This document shows positions 1-9,870 of a DNA stretch of 64,000 bases, piece by piece. Numbering within the stretch: the stretch's first letter is position 1; every line of letters starts with the position of its first letter. The notes below the pieces were generated by a model that saw nothing but the letters and a program-made list of their open reading frames with translations, did not search any database and was not told the DNA's origin. Source of the DNA: Rebecca billardiae RCC1528 (taxonomy: Eukaryota > Haptophyta); NCBI GenBank assembly GCA_965240325.2, contig OZ251254.1:799843-863842 (forward strand). The letters run 5' to 3'. The position numbers were made by a program, and so were the translations under genes.

Positions 1-1400
1 CCTCGCAGCTCCCACTGGGGACGCTCGGCCGAAAACATCTTCCGCATGGCGCGGAGCGCATGGGCCGCGCGCGCCAAATCCAACGCCGGCGCGGACATCG
101 TGAGAGGATTCCCTAAGGGGGTTTTCGCCCGATTCGCGATTGCTGCCCTCGTCGTCTCGCGTGCAGGTCGAACGGGGCCCAAATCGACCCGTTTGATGCG
201 GTACGCTCGGCGCGTCGACACGATCGTGCGACTTGGGGCGATCCTCGCCCGACGTGCACGTCGAACGCTCGCACCGGCCATAGCATCAGACGCTGCGCAC
301 GATGGCCGCCTCGCGCGATCCACCGCCGCGCGTCGAGCTCGGTGCAGAAAGGCCCTCATCACGAGGTGTCTCGCGGGCGGGAAGCGCCATCGCACGCACG
401 GGACGCAAGATTTGGCGCGGCCTTCTGAACTCGATCGCCGGAATCCGCGCACCGGACTCAGTCCTCGCTCGCGGTCCGGTCCCTCAGCCGAAGCCCACGT
501 CCGGCCTGCATGGCGTCGACGGTGACCGATGCGACGGAAGCGCAGCGCCACGGCGTACGACGCGCAGCGGACGCACCTCCCGGGTCTGTCGCCGTGGTAG
601 CAACCGCGTCATCGCGAGTTGGCGACCCTCGCCGCAGCGCGACACAGACAAGCCCGTGATGCCATCCGCAGAGAGATGAATCGTCGAGCATGCAACATCG
701 CCGCGCCATCCTCGTCCATGGCGCAGGCGCTGCGGGACGAGGCGGAAGTCGTCACGCCGGTGACGGATGCGCTGCGATTCGTGTGCCCGCGTGAGCAGCG
801 CTTGCCCACTCTCGATCGCGAGTGGCACACGCTGTCGCTGTGCGCACAGCTCCTCGTGCCGCCGAGCACACGAGCGCCAGACCTGTCGAAGATGCGAAGA
901 GCGACGACCGCGTGAACGTCAACGCGCTCGTGCTCAGCGTGGCGGCCGTGTACGACGTCAACGCGACCTGCGCCGAGCCCATCATGCCTGGAGCGGACAT
1001 CGGCAAGCATCCTCGCGACGACCGCTCTCGGCTGGCAGGAGGACATGCACATGATCTACTCTGGCGGCTTCGTCGGCGGCGAGGCGCTCGATTACGCCAT
1101 CGCGGTCGACATGCGGCACATACAGCGCGTACCCGCGCTCGCGCGGAGCAACGGGCTACCCGCCCCGCCCCGCGTGCTGCACATTCCCTCGTGGGTGTGG
1201 GGCCTCGCTGATGCGCATAAGAGTACAGACTGAGACGTGTGACACGTCGGGGAGCCAACTTCACGTGTCACTGGTCCTTGCACTCGACTGTCCGTCACCC
1301 ACGGCCACGAGCGAATGTGGAAGGACGCGAACCCGCAGAGGATACATTGCGACAGCACTGGCACGGCCCGCCGACCCCCCCGCCCGCCAGGGCACAGTTT
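1..1400 (+). mobile_element. E1: 5'-truncated copy of the repeat family (short subfamily)
   Basis: The window opens inside this copy. It has the family's conserved upstream region (blocks matching E2, E3 and E9), the N-terminal part of the peptidase-type reading frame, and the family 3' end, where GCACGGCCCGCCG is followed by a C-run and GCCCGCCAGGGC. The C-terminal half of the coding region is absent. A tail found otherwise only in E10 (about 1230-1320) replaces it. E1 and E10 therefore form a short subfamily. Confidence 0.8.
510..1233 (+). pseudogene. E1 remnant of the element protein (N-terminal region)
   Basis: The family start (MASTVT...) is at 510. Near codon 13 the copy is 2 nt shorter than E3/E9 (CGCCACGGCGTAC in place of CGCAAAGCGGCGTAC). 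An in-frame TAG also replaces CAG near 597. Later segments still resemble the family (for example the VLHIPSWVWGL stretch near 1178-1207) but lie in other frames. The copy is non-coding and shares the 2-nt lesion with E10. Confidence 0.7.
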
Positions 1401-2192
1401 ATATAGTATCATTCAATGGCGGGCCGTAGGTCCGCCCCTTGTAGTGCCCGGGAAAAAGATAAGAAAAAAGAAAAAGAAAAAAGAAAATCGCCTCGCAAAG
1501 AAAAGAAAATCGCCTCCCTCACTGCCGGGTCGCTTCGCTCACTACCGGGCGCCCTCGCAGCTCCCACTGGAGACGCTCGGCCGAAAACATCAGACGCATG
1601 GCGCGGAGCGCGTGGGCGGCGCACGCCAAATCCAACGCCGGCGGGGACATCGTGAGAAGACTCCCGAGGGGGGTTTTCGCCCGATTCGCGATTGCTGCCC
1701 TCGTCGTCTCGCGTGCAGGTCGAACGGGGGCCAAAGTCGACCAGTTTGGAAGTACGCTCGGCGCGTCGACACGATCGTGCGACCTGGGGCGGTCCTCGCC
1801 CGACTTGCACGTCGAGCGCTCGCACGAGCCATAGTATTAAGCGCTGCGCACGACAACCACCTCGCGCGATCCACCGTCGCGCGTCGGGCTCGGTGCGGAA
1901 AGGCCCTCATCACGAGGCGTCTCGCGGGCGGGAAGCGCCATCGCACGCGAAGCAAGCTTTGGCGCGGCCTTCTGAACTCGATCGCCGGAAACGGCGCACC
2001 GGACTGTCGCGTGCCACAACTTCTCAAAGCCGGGCGCATGCAAATCCGTTTGCTACAGCTGTACCAGTTCCCGGCCAAGCCGAAGGGCCGGCCCTTGTCC
2101 CGGCGATCATCTTTCGCGATCGCGGCCAAAGATCGCTCTCAGCTCGGCGCTCGCGGTCCCTCACAGCCGAAAGCCCACGTCCGGCCTTCAGC

Positions 2193-2769
2193 ATGGCGTC
2201 GACGGTGACCAATGCGACGGAGGCGCAGCGCAAAGCGGCGTACGAGGCGCAGCGAACGCAGCTGCCGTGTCTGTCGCCGTGGCAGGAACCGCGTCTTGGC
2301 GAGTCGGCGGCCCTCGTCGCACAGCGCTACAGTATGACCGATCCCAGAGGCGCATCCGCCACGAGCTGAAACGCCGAGCGTGCAACATTGTCGCCCCATC
2401 CTCCACCATGTCACGAGCGCTGCGGGACGAGGCCGACGTCGTGAAGTCAGTGGCACATGCGCTGCGCTTCCTGTGCCTGCTCGAGCAGCGCGTGCCCACC
2501 CTCGATCGCGAGTGGCACACGCTCTCGCACTGCGCGCGCGCGCACCGCCCGGACAGCTCCTGATACCGCCGAACGTGCGGGTGCCGGACCTGTCGCGCGA
2601 AGCGGCGAGCGCCGACGAGCGCTTGGACCTGGACGCGTTGTTGCGCAGCGTGGCGGCCGTGCACGACGCCGACGCGACCTTCGCCGAGCCCATCGTGCCC
2701 GGAGCGGACATCGGCATCCTCGCGACACACGATTTCAGCTGGCGGCAGGAGGAGATGCTGTCGCGTTAT
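2193..2769 (+). pseudogene. E2 truncated element protein (frameshifted)
   Basis: It starts with the family ATG at 2193. After about 46 codons there are a few extra bases around the CGCTACAGTATGACC sequence, so the frame ends in ...RGASATS and a stop, while the family sequence (RRACNIVAP...) continues in another frame. The same lesion is present in E4 and E5, so these copies multiplied after the gene was already broken. Only the N-terminal third of the protein is represented. Confidence 0.75.
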
Positions 2770-3453
2770 CCGTACAGCGCCGAGATTACGCGGGCTCTGC
2801 GATCCATGGCGAGCTTGTGACTTGGGGCGGCGACTCGCGCAGCAGTTTGGCCGCTCGATGTACGAGTTCGCGTCCGGAGGAGTACGCGCGGCATGCAGGC
2901 TGCCGCCAGTGGGTACTGGCTACGAGTCCAAGCCCGCATGACCCTCACATCTCGAGTCTGCACCCTGCCGTTCGCTGTGTCAAAGCAGCCGCAACGAACA
3001 AGCGTCGTTGAGTGTCGATTGGCTGCGCGAGCGCGGTCTCGCCCCGCCCAACCCAAGTGTGTGCGAGTGAGCATGTGTCTTGAGCATGTGGCGTGCGTTG
3101 ACGCCATCCGCGACGGCCGACATGGCCATGGAGCGCCCGCATCACTCGCCTGCACCGTGCCCTTCATAGCCTACGGGAAGCTCCGCAAATCTGTTGATTT
3201 TGCTCTTTTTTGCCCGTTGGAGTCATCTTCTTCGCTTGGTTCTTAGTGCACTGAAAACCCTATTTTAAAGAATGAATTTTAGCGCGCGCGGGCGGCAGCG
3301 GAGCGCAACCAACCCGCGGAGTCGGGAGTGTCCGAAGGAGATCTCCGAGACGCTAAATGTGAGCCAATTCTTGTCGCCTGCGCACCAACCTTGCGCCCGG
3401 GACCGACCATTAAAGTTGAGTGAGTCTCCCGTGAGTCTCCCGGCGCTGTACGG
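2770..3453. mobile_element. 684-bp TIR (MITE-like) insertion in E2
   Basis: The ends are perfect 13-bp inverted repeats, CCGTACAGCGCCG and CGGCGCTGTACGG. The uninterrupted target (GCGTTATTATTCG) is seen in E4, E5 and E7, so the flanking TTAT is a target-site duplication (or TTA plus a terminal T). The interior has no credible reading frame and carries a pyrimidine-rich stretch near 3190-3245. The size, TIR and short duplication suggest a non-autonomous cut-and-paste element; a 3-bp TTA reading would favour PIF/Harbinger-type integration. Confidence 0.85.
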
Positions 3454-4360
3454 TTATTATTCGTCAGTGAGTCAGGTAGCTCACCATCATCTGTGTGTCG
3501 CATTGTTATTCGTCATCCTGCCCGTCAAACCGCTAAATAAAAGGCGCGAACCCGCTGGGGAAATATTGCGACAGCACTGGCACGGCCCGCCGACCCCCCC
3601 GCCCGCCAGGGCAGAGTTTAATATATGGCGGGCCGTAGGTCCGCCCCTTGTAGTGCCCGGGAAAAAGATAAGAAAAATAAAAGGAAAAAAGAAAATCGCC
3701 TCGCAGAGAAAAGAAAATCGCCTCGCTCACTGCCGGGTCGCTTCGCTCACTACCGGGCGCCCTCGCAGCTCCCACTGGAGACGCTCGGCCGAAAACATCA
3801 GACGGATGGCGCGGAGCGCATGGGCCGCGCGCGCCAAATCCAACGCCGGCGCGGACATCGTGAGAGGACTCCCGAGGGGGGTTTTCGCCCGATTCGCGAT
3901 TGCTGCCCTCGTCGTCTCGCGTGCAGGTCGAACGGGGGCCAAAGTCGACGCGTTTGGAGGCACACTCGGCGCGTCGACACGATCGTGCGACCTGGGGCGG
4001 TCCTCGCCCGACTTGCACGTTGAGCGCTTGCACGGGCCATAGCATCAAGCGCTGCGCACGACAACCACCTCGCGCGATCCACCGTCGCGCGTCGGGCTCG
4101 GTGCGGAAACGCATTCATCACGAGGTGTCTCGCGGGCGGGAAGCGCCATCGCACGCGACGCAAGCTTTGGCGCGGCCTTCTGAACACCATAACCGGAATG
4201 CACACACCGGACTGTCGTCGCGTGCCCCTGTTGGCAAGGTCGGGCGCATGCAAATCCGTTTGCTACGGTCGGTGGTGTTCCAGAGCAAGCGCTCGTCTTT
4301 CGCGCTCGCGAGCTCGCGGCCAAAGATCGCTCGGCGCTCGGGGGCCCACGTCCGGCCTGC

Positions 4361-6799
4361 ATGGCGTCGACGGTGACCAATGCGACGGAGGGGCAGCGCA
4401 AAGCGGCGTACGACGCGCACCGCACCTCCCGGGTTTGCAGCCGTGGCAGGAACCGCGTCGTGGCGAGTCGGCGGCCCTCGTCGCAGCGCGCTATCACAAA
4501 TCCCAGGTGCGCATCTGCGACGAGCTGAAACGCCGAGCGTGCAAGATCGCCGCGCCATCCTGGTCCATGGCACGGGCGCTGCGGGACGAGGCCGACGTCG
4601 TGAAGCCAGTGGCACATGCGCTGCGCTTCGTGTGCCTGCTCGAGCAGCGCGTGCCCACCGTCGATCGCGAGTGGCACACGCTCTCGCACTGCGCGCGCGT
4701 ACAACGCCAACAGCTCCTGATACCGCCGAACGTGCGTGTGCCGGACCTGTCGCGCGGAGCGGCGAGCGCCGACGAGCGCTTGGACCTGGACGCGCTGTTG
4801 CGCAGCGTGGCGGCCGTGCACGACGCCGACGCGACCTTCGCCGAGCCCATCGTGCCCGGAGAGGACATTGGCATCCTCGCGACACACGATCTCAGCTGGC
4901 GCCACGAGGAAATGCTCACGATCTCCTCTGGCGGATTCGTCGGCGGCGAGGCGCTCGACTACGTCATCGCGGTCGAGATGCGGCACATGCAGCGCGTACG
5001 CGAGCTCGCGCGAAGCCACGGGCTGCCCGTCCCGCCCCGCGTGCTGCACGTTCCCTCGTGGGTGTGGACCTTGCTCATGGGCGCGGGCGTGTACGCGTGG
5101 GAGAAGGTGGCCGACATCTTTGCGCTCTTCGACCTGAACGAGTACGACGTGCTCTCCTTCATCATCAACCAGGACGGCAACCACTGGGCGCAGGGGGTCG
5201 TGGACTTGCGCCGCGAGATCATCGAGTACCGCGAGCCCCTGGGCGGAGGCGACATGATCGAGTTCGTCTCGAACGTGCAGCTGCTGCTCGCCGACGCGCA
5301 CGAGGCCCAGCAGCAGCGCACACCGCGCACATGCGCGCAGCGCGACCCCTCCACGTGGCGCGTGTTCGAGCGCGCGCGCGAGCTGCCGTTGACGATGGCG
5401 CGGCAGGTGCCGGGCACGGTGCACTGCGCGGTGCTCGTCTTCGCGTACGTCCTCGACACCGTGCGAGGCCACGCGCCGTGCGGCATGAGCCAGCCCTTCG
5501 ACCCCAAGGAGTGGCGGCGCTTGATGCTACTCACGGCGCTCACGGGCAAGTCTTTTGCCGACGTGGCAGGGACGTGCGCGCAGCCCGACGCGGTGGCGAC
5601 GTGTGTCAAAGGCGCACGCGAGTCGGCGCGCTCGCATCCGTCGCCGCATATCGCGCAACGCGCCTCCGACCCCGCGCTCGCCGCGGAGACCAACGCCGCG
5701 GACGCGACAGCGAGCCCAGCCGCCCCCATCGCCGGGCTCCCAGCCGTTGCCGACGCCATGCGCGTGGACATGGAGGAGTCGTGCGACGCGCTCGATGACG
5801 CCGTCGCGTCGAACCGCGGCACGGCGCCGCCGCGGCACTCGCTCGCAGGCGCCAGCGCACGGCTCGGCGCCATCCGCCCCGCATCCCACGCCGAGCGGCG
5901 CAGCGCCCGTGGGCGCCTTGCAGCCGGGCGCGCCGCCGCGCGCCGACGACCACGTCGCCGAGGAGCCGCTGAGCGACGACCAGGCCGACGCCACCGGCGT
6001 GACCAGCATGGCGGCGCCGCCACACTCGCGCGTGCTGCGCTCGCAGACGTCGGCGCGCGACTCGGCGCTTTCCAGACCGCACCCCACGCCGAGCGGCGCC
6101 GCCCCCTTGGCCGCCTCGCAGCCCGGCGCGCCGCCGCCCACCGACGGCCACCTGGTCGGCGACCCGATGAGCGACGACGAGGCCGACGCCACCGGCGCGA
6201 CGGGCATCCCGCCGCCGACTCCGGACTTCGACCCGTCGCAGCACGTGCAGGGGATGATCCACGCGAACACGCACTCGTGCGCAGCGATGCTCACCTTCAG
6301 CCGCGGCGAGGAGAAGCACGCCGTTGGCATGTGCACCGTGTGCCTGCAGGTGCGCAACATTGGCCACGACTCCGGCGCCGATCTGAGCGCACGCCCAGGG
6401 TTCAACACGGTCATCGCCGCGCCGTGGGACTGCCAGCCGCGCGCGCAGCGCTATCCGGGCGCGCCCAAGTCGCGCGTGATGTGCAAGATCTGCATGGCGC
6501 TGAACACCAGCGCGGCGCGGCGCCGCACGCCGGACAACAACGAGCTCAAGGCACACCCCTACTCGGGCTTCTCCAGCCCCGCCGGCGACATGTCCAGCGA
6601 CCTCCACCACAACAACATGCACTTCCTGCCCGTGTCCGAGTACCTGCTGCCGTGCACCGAGTTCGAGCTGCAGCTGCTGGGCAAGTACGCGTGCGCCGCC
6701 ACCTACGATTTTAATATAAAGACCGGGCCCATTACACTGATTTCAAATAATATAAAGACCGGGCCCATTACACTGATTTCAAATAATAATAACCGTTAG
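4361..6799 (+). pseudogene. Element protein: divergent Ulp1-like (C48) cysteine peptidase plus CxxC region, frameshifted
   Basis: The family start codon is at 4361. A 4-bp deletion near 4424 (relative to E9) shifts the frame; the new frame then stays open to 6714. A helical N-terminal region is followed by a C48-like core: His in GNHWAQGVVD (codon 5182), Glu at the Asp position exactly 17 residues later (YREPL, 5233), Gln (5404) and Cys in VHCAVLVFAY (5425). The C-terminal part lies in another frame from about 5842. It has two tandem repeats (both with HPTPSGAAP and DDxADATG), then CTVC...C...CKIC, a possible zinc site, ending in the duplicated NIKTGPITLISN. The first repeat is 11 nt shorter than the second near 5841, which explains the shift. 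Ulp1-type peptidases are common cargo of eukaryotic DNA transposons. It is a pseudogene here because of the two shifts, but the catalytic region is open. Confidence 0.6.
6713..6784 (+). repeat. Perfect 2 x 36-bp tandem repeat at the end of the E3 coding region
   Basis: Two identical 36-bp units (starting AATATAAAGACCGGGCCC) lie back to back and would encode the last residues of the element protein twice. The same pair occurs in E8 at 14275-14346. Confidence 0.9.
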
Positions 6800-7256
6800 A
6801 AATCAACATAGAGAGACAGAGAGACAGAGAGACAGAAATCGGTAGGATGCACTGACTTCCAGACGACCTGAACAAATAATGAATCAGGACATCACACTCC
6901 GCCACAACTTGAACTGTTTTCGTGTTTAGCTCCAAGGACAAACCGTCACCGTCAGGCGCACACGGGCACGCCGCCGTCGCACGCCAATCAGTTGGCAGTG
7001 CGTGCGCGCAGTCGAAGGCTCGGCACGATGACGAGTAGCACAGTGGGTGCAGGAATACACGCGCAATCACACTGTCGCTGAGCTCGCACCAGAGTCATCT
7101 GTCGCGTTATTATTCGTCAGTGAGTCGGGTAGCTCACAATCATCTTGGTATGATGTCGCATTGTTATTCGTAGTCATCCTGCCCGTCAAACCGCTATAAA
7201 TAAAAGGCGCGAACCCGCTGGGGAAATATTGCGACAGCACTGGCACGGCCCGCCGA

Positions 7257-8762
7257 ACTCTGCCCTGGCGGGCGGGGGGGGTCGGCGGGCCGTGCCAGTG
7301 CTGTCGCAATATTTCCCCAGCGGGTTCGCGCCTTTTATTTAGCGGTTTGACGGGCAGGATGACGAATAACAATGCGACACACAGATGATGGTGAGCTACG
7401 ACCTGACTCACTGACGAATAATAACGCGACAGCATCTCCTCCTGCCGCCAGCTGAGATCGTGTGTCGCGAGGATGCCGATGTCCGCTCCGGGCACGATGG
7501 GCTCGGCGAAGGTCGCGTCGGCGTCGTGCACGGCCGCCACGCTGCGCAACAACGCGTCCAGGTCCAAGCGCTCGTCGGCGCTCGCCGCTTCGCGCGACAG
7601 GTCCGGCACCCACACGTTCGGCGGTATCAGGAGCTGTCGGCGGTGCGCGCGCGCGCAGTGCGAGAGCGTGTGCCACTCGCGATCGAGGGTGGGCACGCGC
7701 TGCTCGAGCAGGCACAGGAAGCGCAGGGCATGTGCCACTGGCTTCACGACGTCGGCCTCGTCCCGCAGCGCTCGTGACATGGTGGAGGATGGGGCGACAA
7801 TGTTGCACGCTCGGCGTTTCAGCTCGTGGCGGATGCGCCTCTGGGATCGGTCATACTGTAGCGCTGTGCGACGAGGGCCGCCGACTCGCCAAGACGCGGT
7901 TCCTGCCACGGCGACAGACACGGCAGCTGCGTTCGCTGCGCCTCGTACGCCGCTTTGCGCTGCGCCTCCGTCGCATTGGTCACCGTCGACGCCATGCTTA
8001 GAAGGCCGGACGTGGGCTTTCGGCTGTGAGGGACCGCGAGCGCCGAGCGATCTTTGGCCGCGATCGCGAAAGATGATCGCCGGGACAAGGGCCGGCCCTT
8101 CCCGTTCGGCTTGGCCGGGAACTGGTACAGCTGTAGCAAACGGATTTGCATGCGCCCGGCTTTGAGAAGTTGTGGCACGCGACAGTCCGGTGCGCCGTTT
8201 CCGGCGATCGAGTTCAGAAGGCAGCGCCAAAGCTTGCGTCGCGTGCGATGGCGCTTCCCGCCCGCGAGACGCCTCGTGATGAGGGCCTTTCCGCACCGAG
8301 CCCGACGCGCGACGGTGGATCGCGCGAGGTGGTTGTCGTGCGCAGCGCTTAATACTATGGCTCGTGCGAGCGCTCGACGTGCAAGTCGGGCGAGGACCGC
8401 CCCAGGTCGCACGATCGTGTCGACGCGCCGAGCGTACTTCCAAACTGGTCGACTTTGGCCCCCGTTCGACCTGCACGCGAGACGACGAGGGCAGCAATCG
8501 CGAATCGGGCGAAAACCCCCCTCGGGAGTCCTCTCACGATGTCCCCGCCGGCGTTGGATTTGGCGCGCGCCGCCCACGCGCTCCGCGCCATGCGTCTGAT
8601 GTTTTCGGCCGAGCGTCTCCAGTGGGAGCTGCGAGGGCGCCCGGTAGTGAGCGAAGCGACCCGGCAGTGAGGGAGGCGATTTTCTTTTCTTTGCGAGGCG
8701 ATTTTCTTTTTTCCTTTTCTTTTTTCTTATCTTTTTCCCGGGCACTACAAGGGGCGGACCTA
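7257..8762 (-). mobile_element. E4: family copy in inverse orientation
   Basis: It starts with the reverse complement of the family 3' end (CTCTGCCCTGGCGGGCGGG) and runs to the 5' region (CACTACAAGGGGCGGACC), where the terminal CGGCCCGCCAT is missing and E5 begins at once. With E3 it makes a tail-to-tail palindrome centred at 7256/7257. It carries the same coding truncation as E2. Confidence 0.8.
7436..7995 (-). pseudogene. E4 truncated element protein (frameshifted)
   Basis: The family ATG is at 7995-7993. The frame closes after ...RGASATS, as in E2. The remaining N-terminal region (RRACNIVAP...VPGADIGILATHD) continues in a second frame until it joins the tail near 7436. It is non-functional. 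Confidence 0.75.
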
Positions 8763-8884
8763 ACTCTGCCCTGGCGGGCGGGGGGGTCGGCGGGCCGTGC
8801 CAGTGCTGTCGCAATATTTCCCCAGCGGGTTCGCGCCTTTTATTTAGCGGTTTGACGGGCAGGATGACGAATAACAATGCGACA

Positions 8885-8948
8885 GGGCTGGAGGCTTCGG
8901 CCGCCAGCCTGATCACCCGGAGCCCGTTATAAAGGGGAATTTAAAAAA
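8885..8948 (+). mobile_element. 64-bp A-tailed insert with TTCG hairpin
   Basis: The flanks GCGACA and CACAGATG are contiguous in E4 and E7, so these 64 bp are an insertion in E5. The insert opens with GGCTGGAGGC-TTCG-GCCGCCAGCC, a stem with one mismatch closed by a TTCG tetraloop. It continues with CGTTATAAAGGGGAATTT and ends in A6. No clear target duplication is visible. This looks like the 3' end of a short RNA that was retroposed, or a SINE tail. Confidence 0.6.
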
Positions 8949-8999
8949 CACAGATGATGGTGAGCTACCTGACTCACTGACGAATAATAACGCGACAGC

Positions 9000-9561
9000 A
9001 TCTCCTCCTGCCGCCAGCTGAAATCGTGTGTCGCGAGGATGCCGATGTCCGCTCCGGGCACGATGGGCTCGGCGAAGGTCGCGTCGGCGTCGTGCACGGC
9101 CGCCACGCTGCGCACCAACGCGTCCAGGTCCAAGCGCTCGTCGGCGCTCGCCGCTTCGCGCGACAGGTCCGGCACCCGCACGTTCGGCGGTATCAGGAGC
9201 TGTCGGCGGTGCGCGCGCGCGCAGTGCGAGAGCGTGTGCCACTCGCGATCGAGGGTGGGCACGCGCTGCTCGAGCAGGCACAGGAAGCGCAGCGCATGTG
9301 CCACTGGCTTCACGACGTCGGCCTCGTCCCGCAGCGCTCGTGACATGGTGGAGGATGGGGCGACAATGTTGCACGCTCGGCGTTTCAGCTCGTGGCGGAT
9401 GCGCCTCTGGGATCGGTCATACTGTAGCGCTGTGCGACGAGGGCCGCCGACTCGCCAAGACGCGGTTCCTGCCACGGCGACAGACACGGCAGCTGCGTTC
9501 GCTGCGCCTCGTACGCCGCTTTGCGCTGCGCCTCCGTCGCATTGGTCACCGTCGACGCCAT
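9000..9561 (-). pseudogene. E5 truncated element protein (frameshifted)
   Basis: The family ATG is at 9561-9559. The sequence is nearly identical to E4, with the same early frame loss (...RGASATS stop), followed by the out-of-frame N-terminal region up to about 9000. Confidence 0.75.
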
Positions 9562-9870
9562 GCTGAAGGCCGGACGTGGGCTTTCGGCTGTGAGGGACCG
9601 CGAGCGCCGAGCTGAGAGCGATCTTTGGCCGCGATCGCGAAAGATGATCGCCGGGACAAGGGCCGGCCCTTCGGCTTGGCCGGGAACTGGTACAGCTGTA
9701 GCAAACGGATTTGCATGCGCCCGGCTTTGAGAAGTTGTGGCACGCGACAGTCCGGTGCGCCGTTTCCGGCGATCGAGTTCAGAAGGCCGCGCCAAAGCTT
9801 GCTTCGCGTGCGATGGCGCTTCCCGCCCGCGAGACGCCTCGTGATGAGGGCCTTTCCGCAAATATATTAT

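Larger units (their letters stand above)
1416..3618 (+). mobile_element. E2: full-ended copy with large coding deletion
   Basis: It begins with the family 5' terminus (TGGCGGGCCGTAGG) just after the E1 3' terminus and ends at GCCCGCCAGGGCAGAG, so E1-E2-E3 lie head-to-tail with only 10-25 bp between them. The coding part stops after about 190 codons' worth and joins directly to the 3' tail. The tail is interrupted by the insertion at 2770-3453. Confidence 0.8.
3625..7256 (+). mobile_element. E3: longest family copy, 3.6 kb
   Basis: It runs from the 5' terminus (ATGGCGGGCCGTAGG) through about 730 bp of upstream region, the whole coding region and a 450-bp tail to GCACGGCCCGCCGA. At 7256 it meets E4 tail-to-tail and has lost the last roughly 20 bp of its terminus (C-run and GCCCGCCAGGGC). 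The termini match as TGGCGGGC/GCCCGCCA. No DDE transposase, reverse transcriptase or helicase motif was found in it. It is the reference copy for interpreting the others. Confidence 0.8.
8763..9860 (-). mobile_element. E5: family copy, 5' truncated
   Basis: It begins with the family 3' end directly after E4 and stops at 9860 in the CCTTTCCGCA block, so about 500 bp of the 5' region are missing. A 10-bp AT stretch separates it from E6. It is interrupted by the 64-bp insertion at 8885-8948 and shares the E2/E4 coding truncation. Confidence 0.8.

Noticed and set aside
3272-4042. Open frames in the element upstream region (MARSAWAARAKSNAG... on plus, MSAPALDLARAAHAL... on minus)
   Set aside because: Frames are open on both strands in several copies, with no domain and frequent breaks between copies. 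There is no way to choose a coding strand; they look like GC-driven frames.
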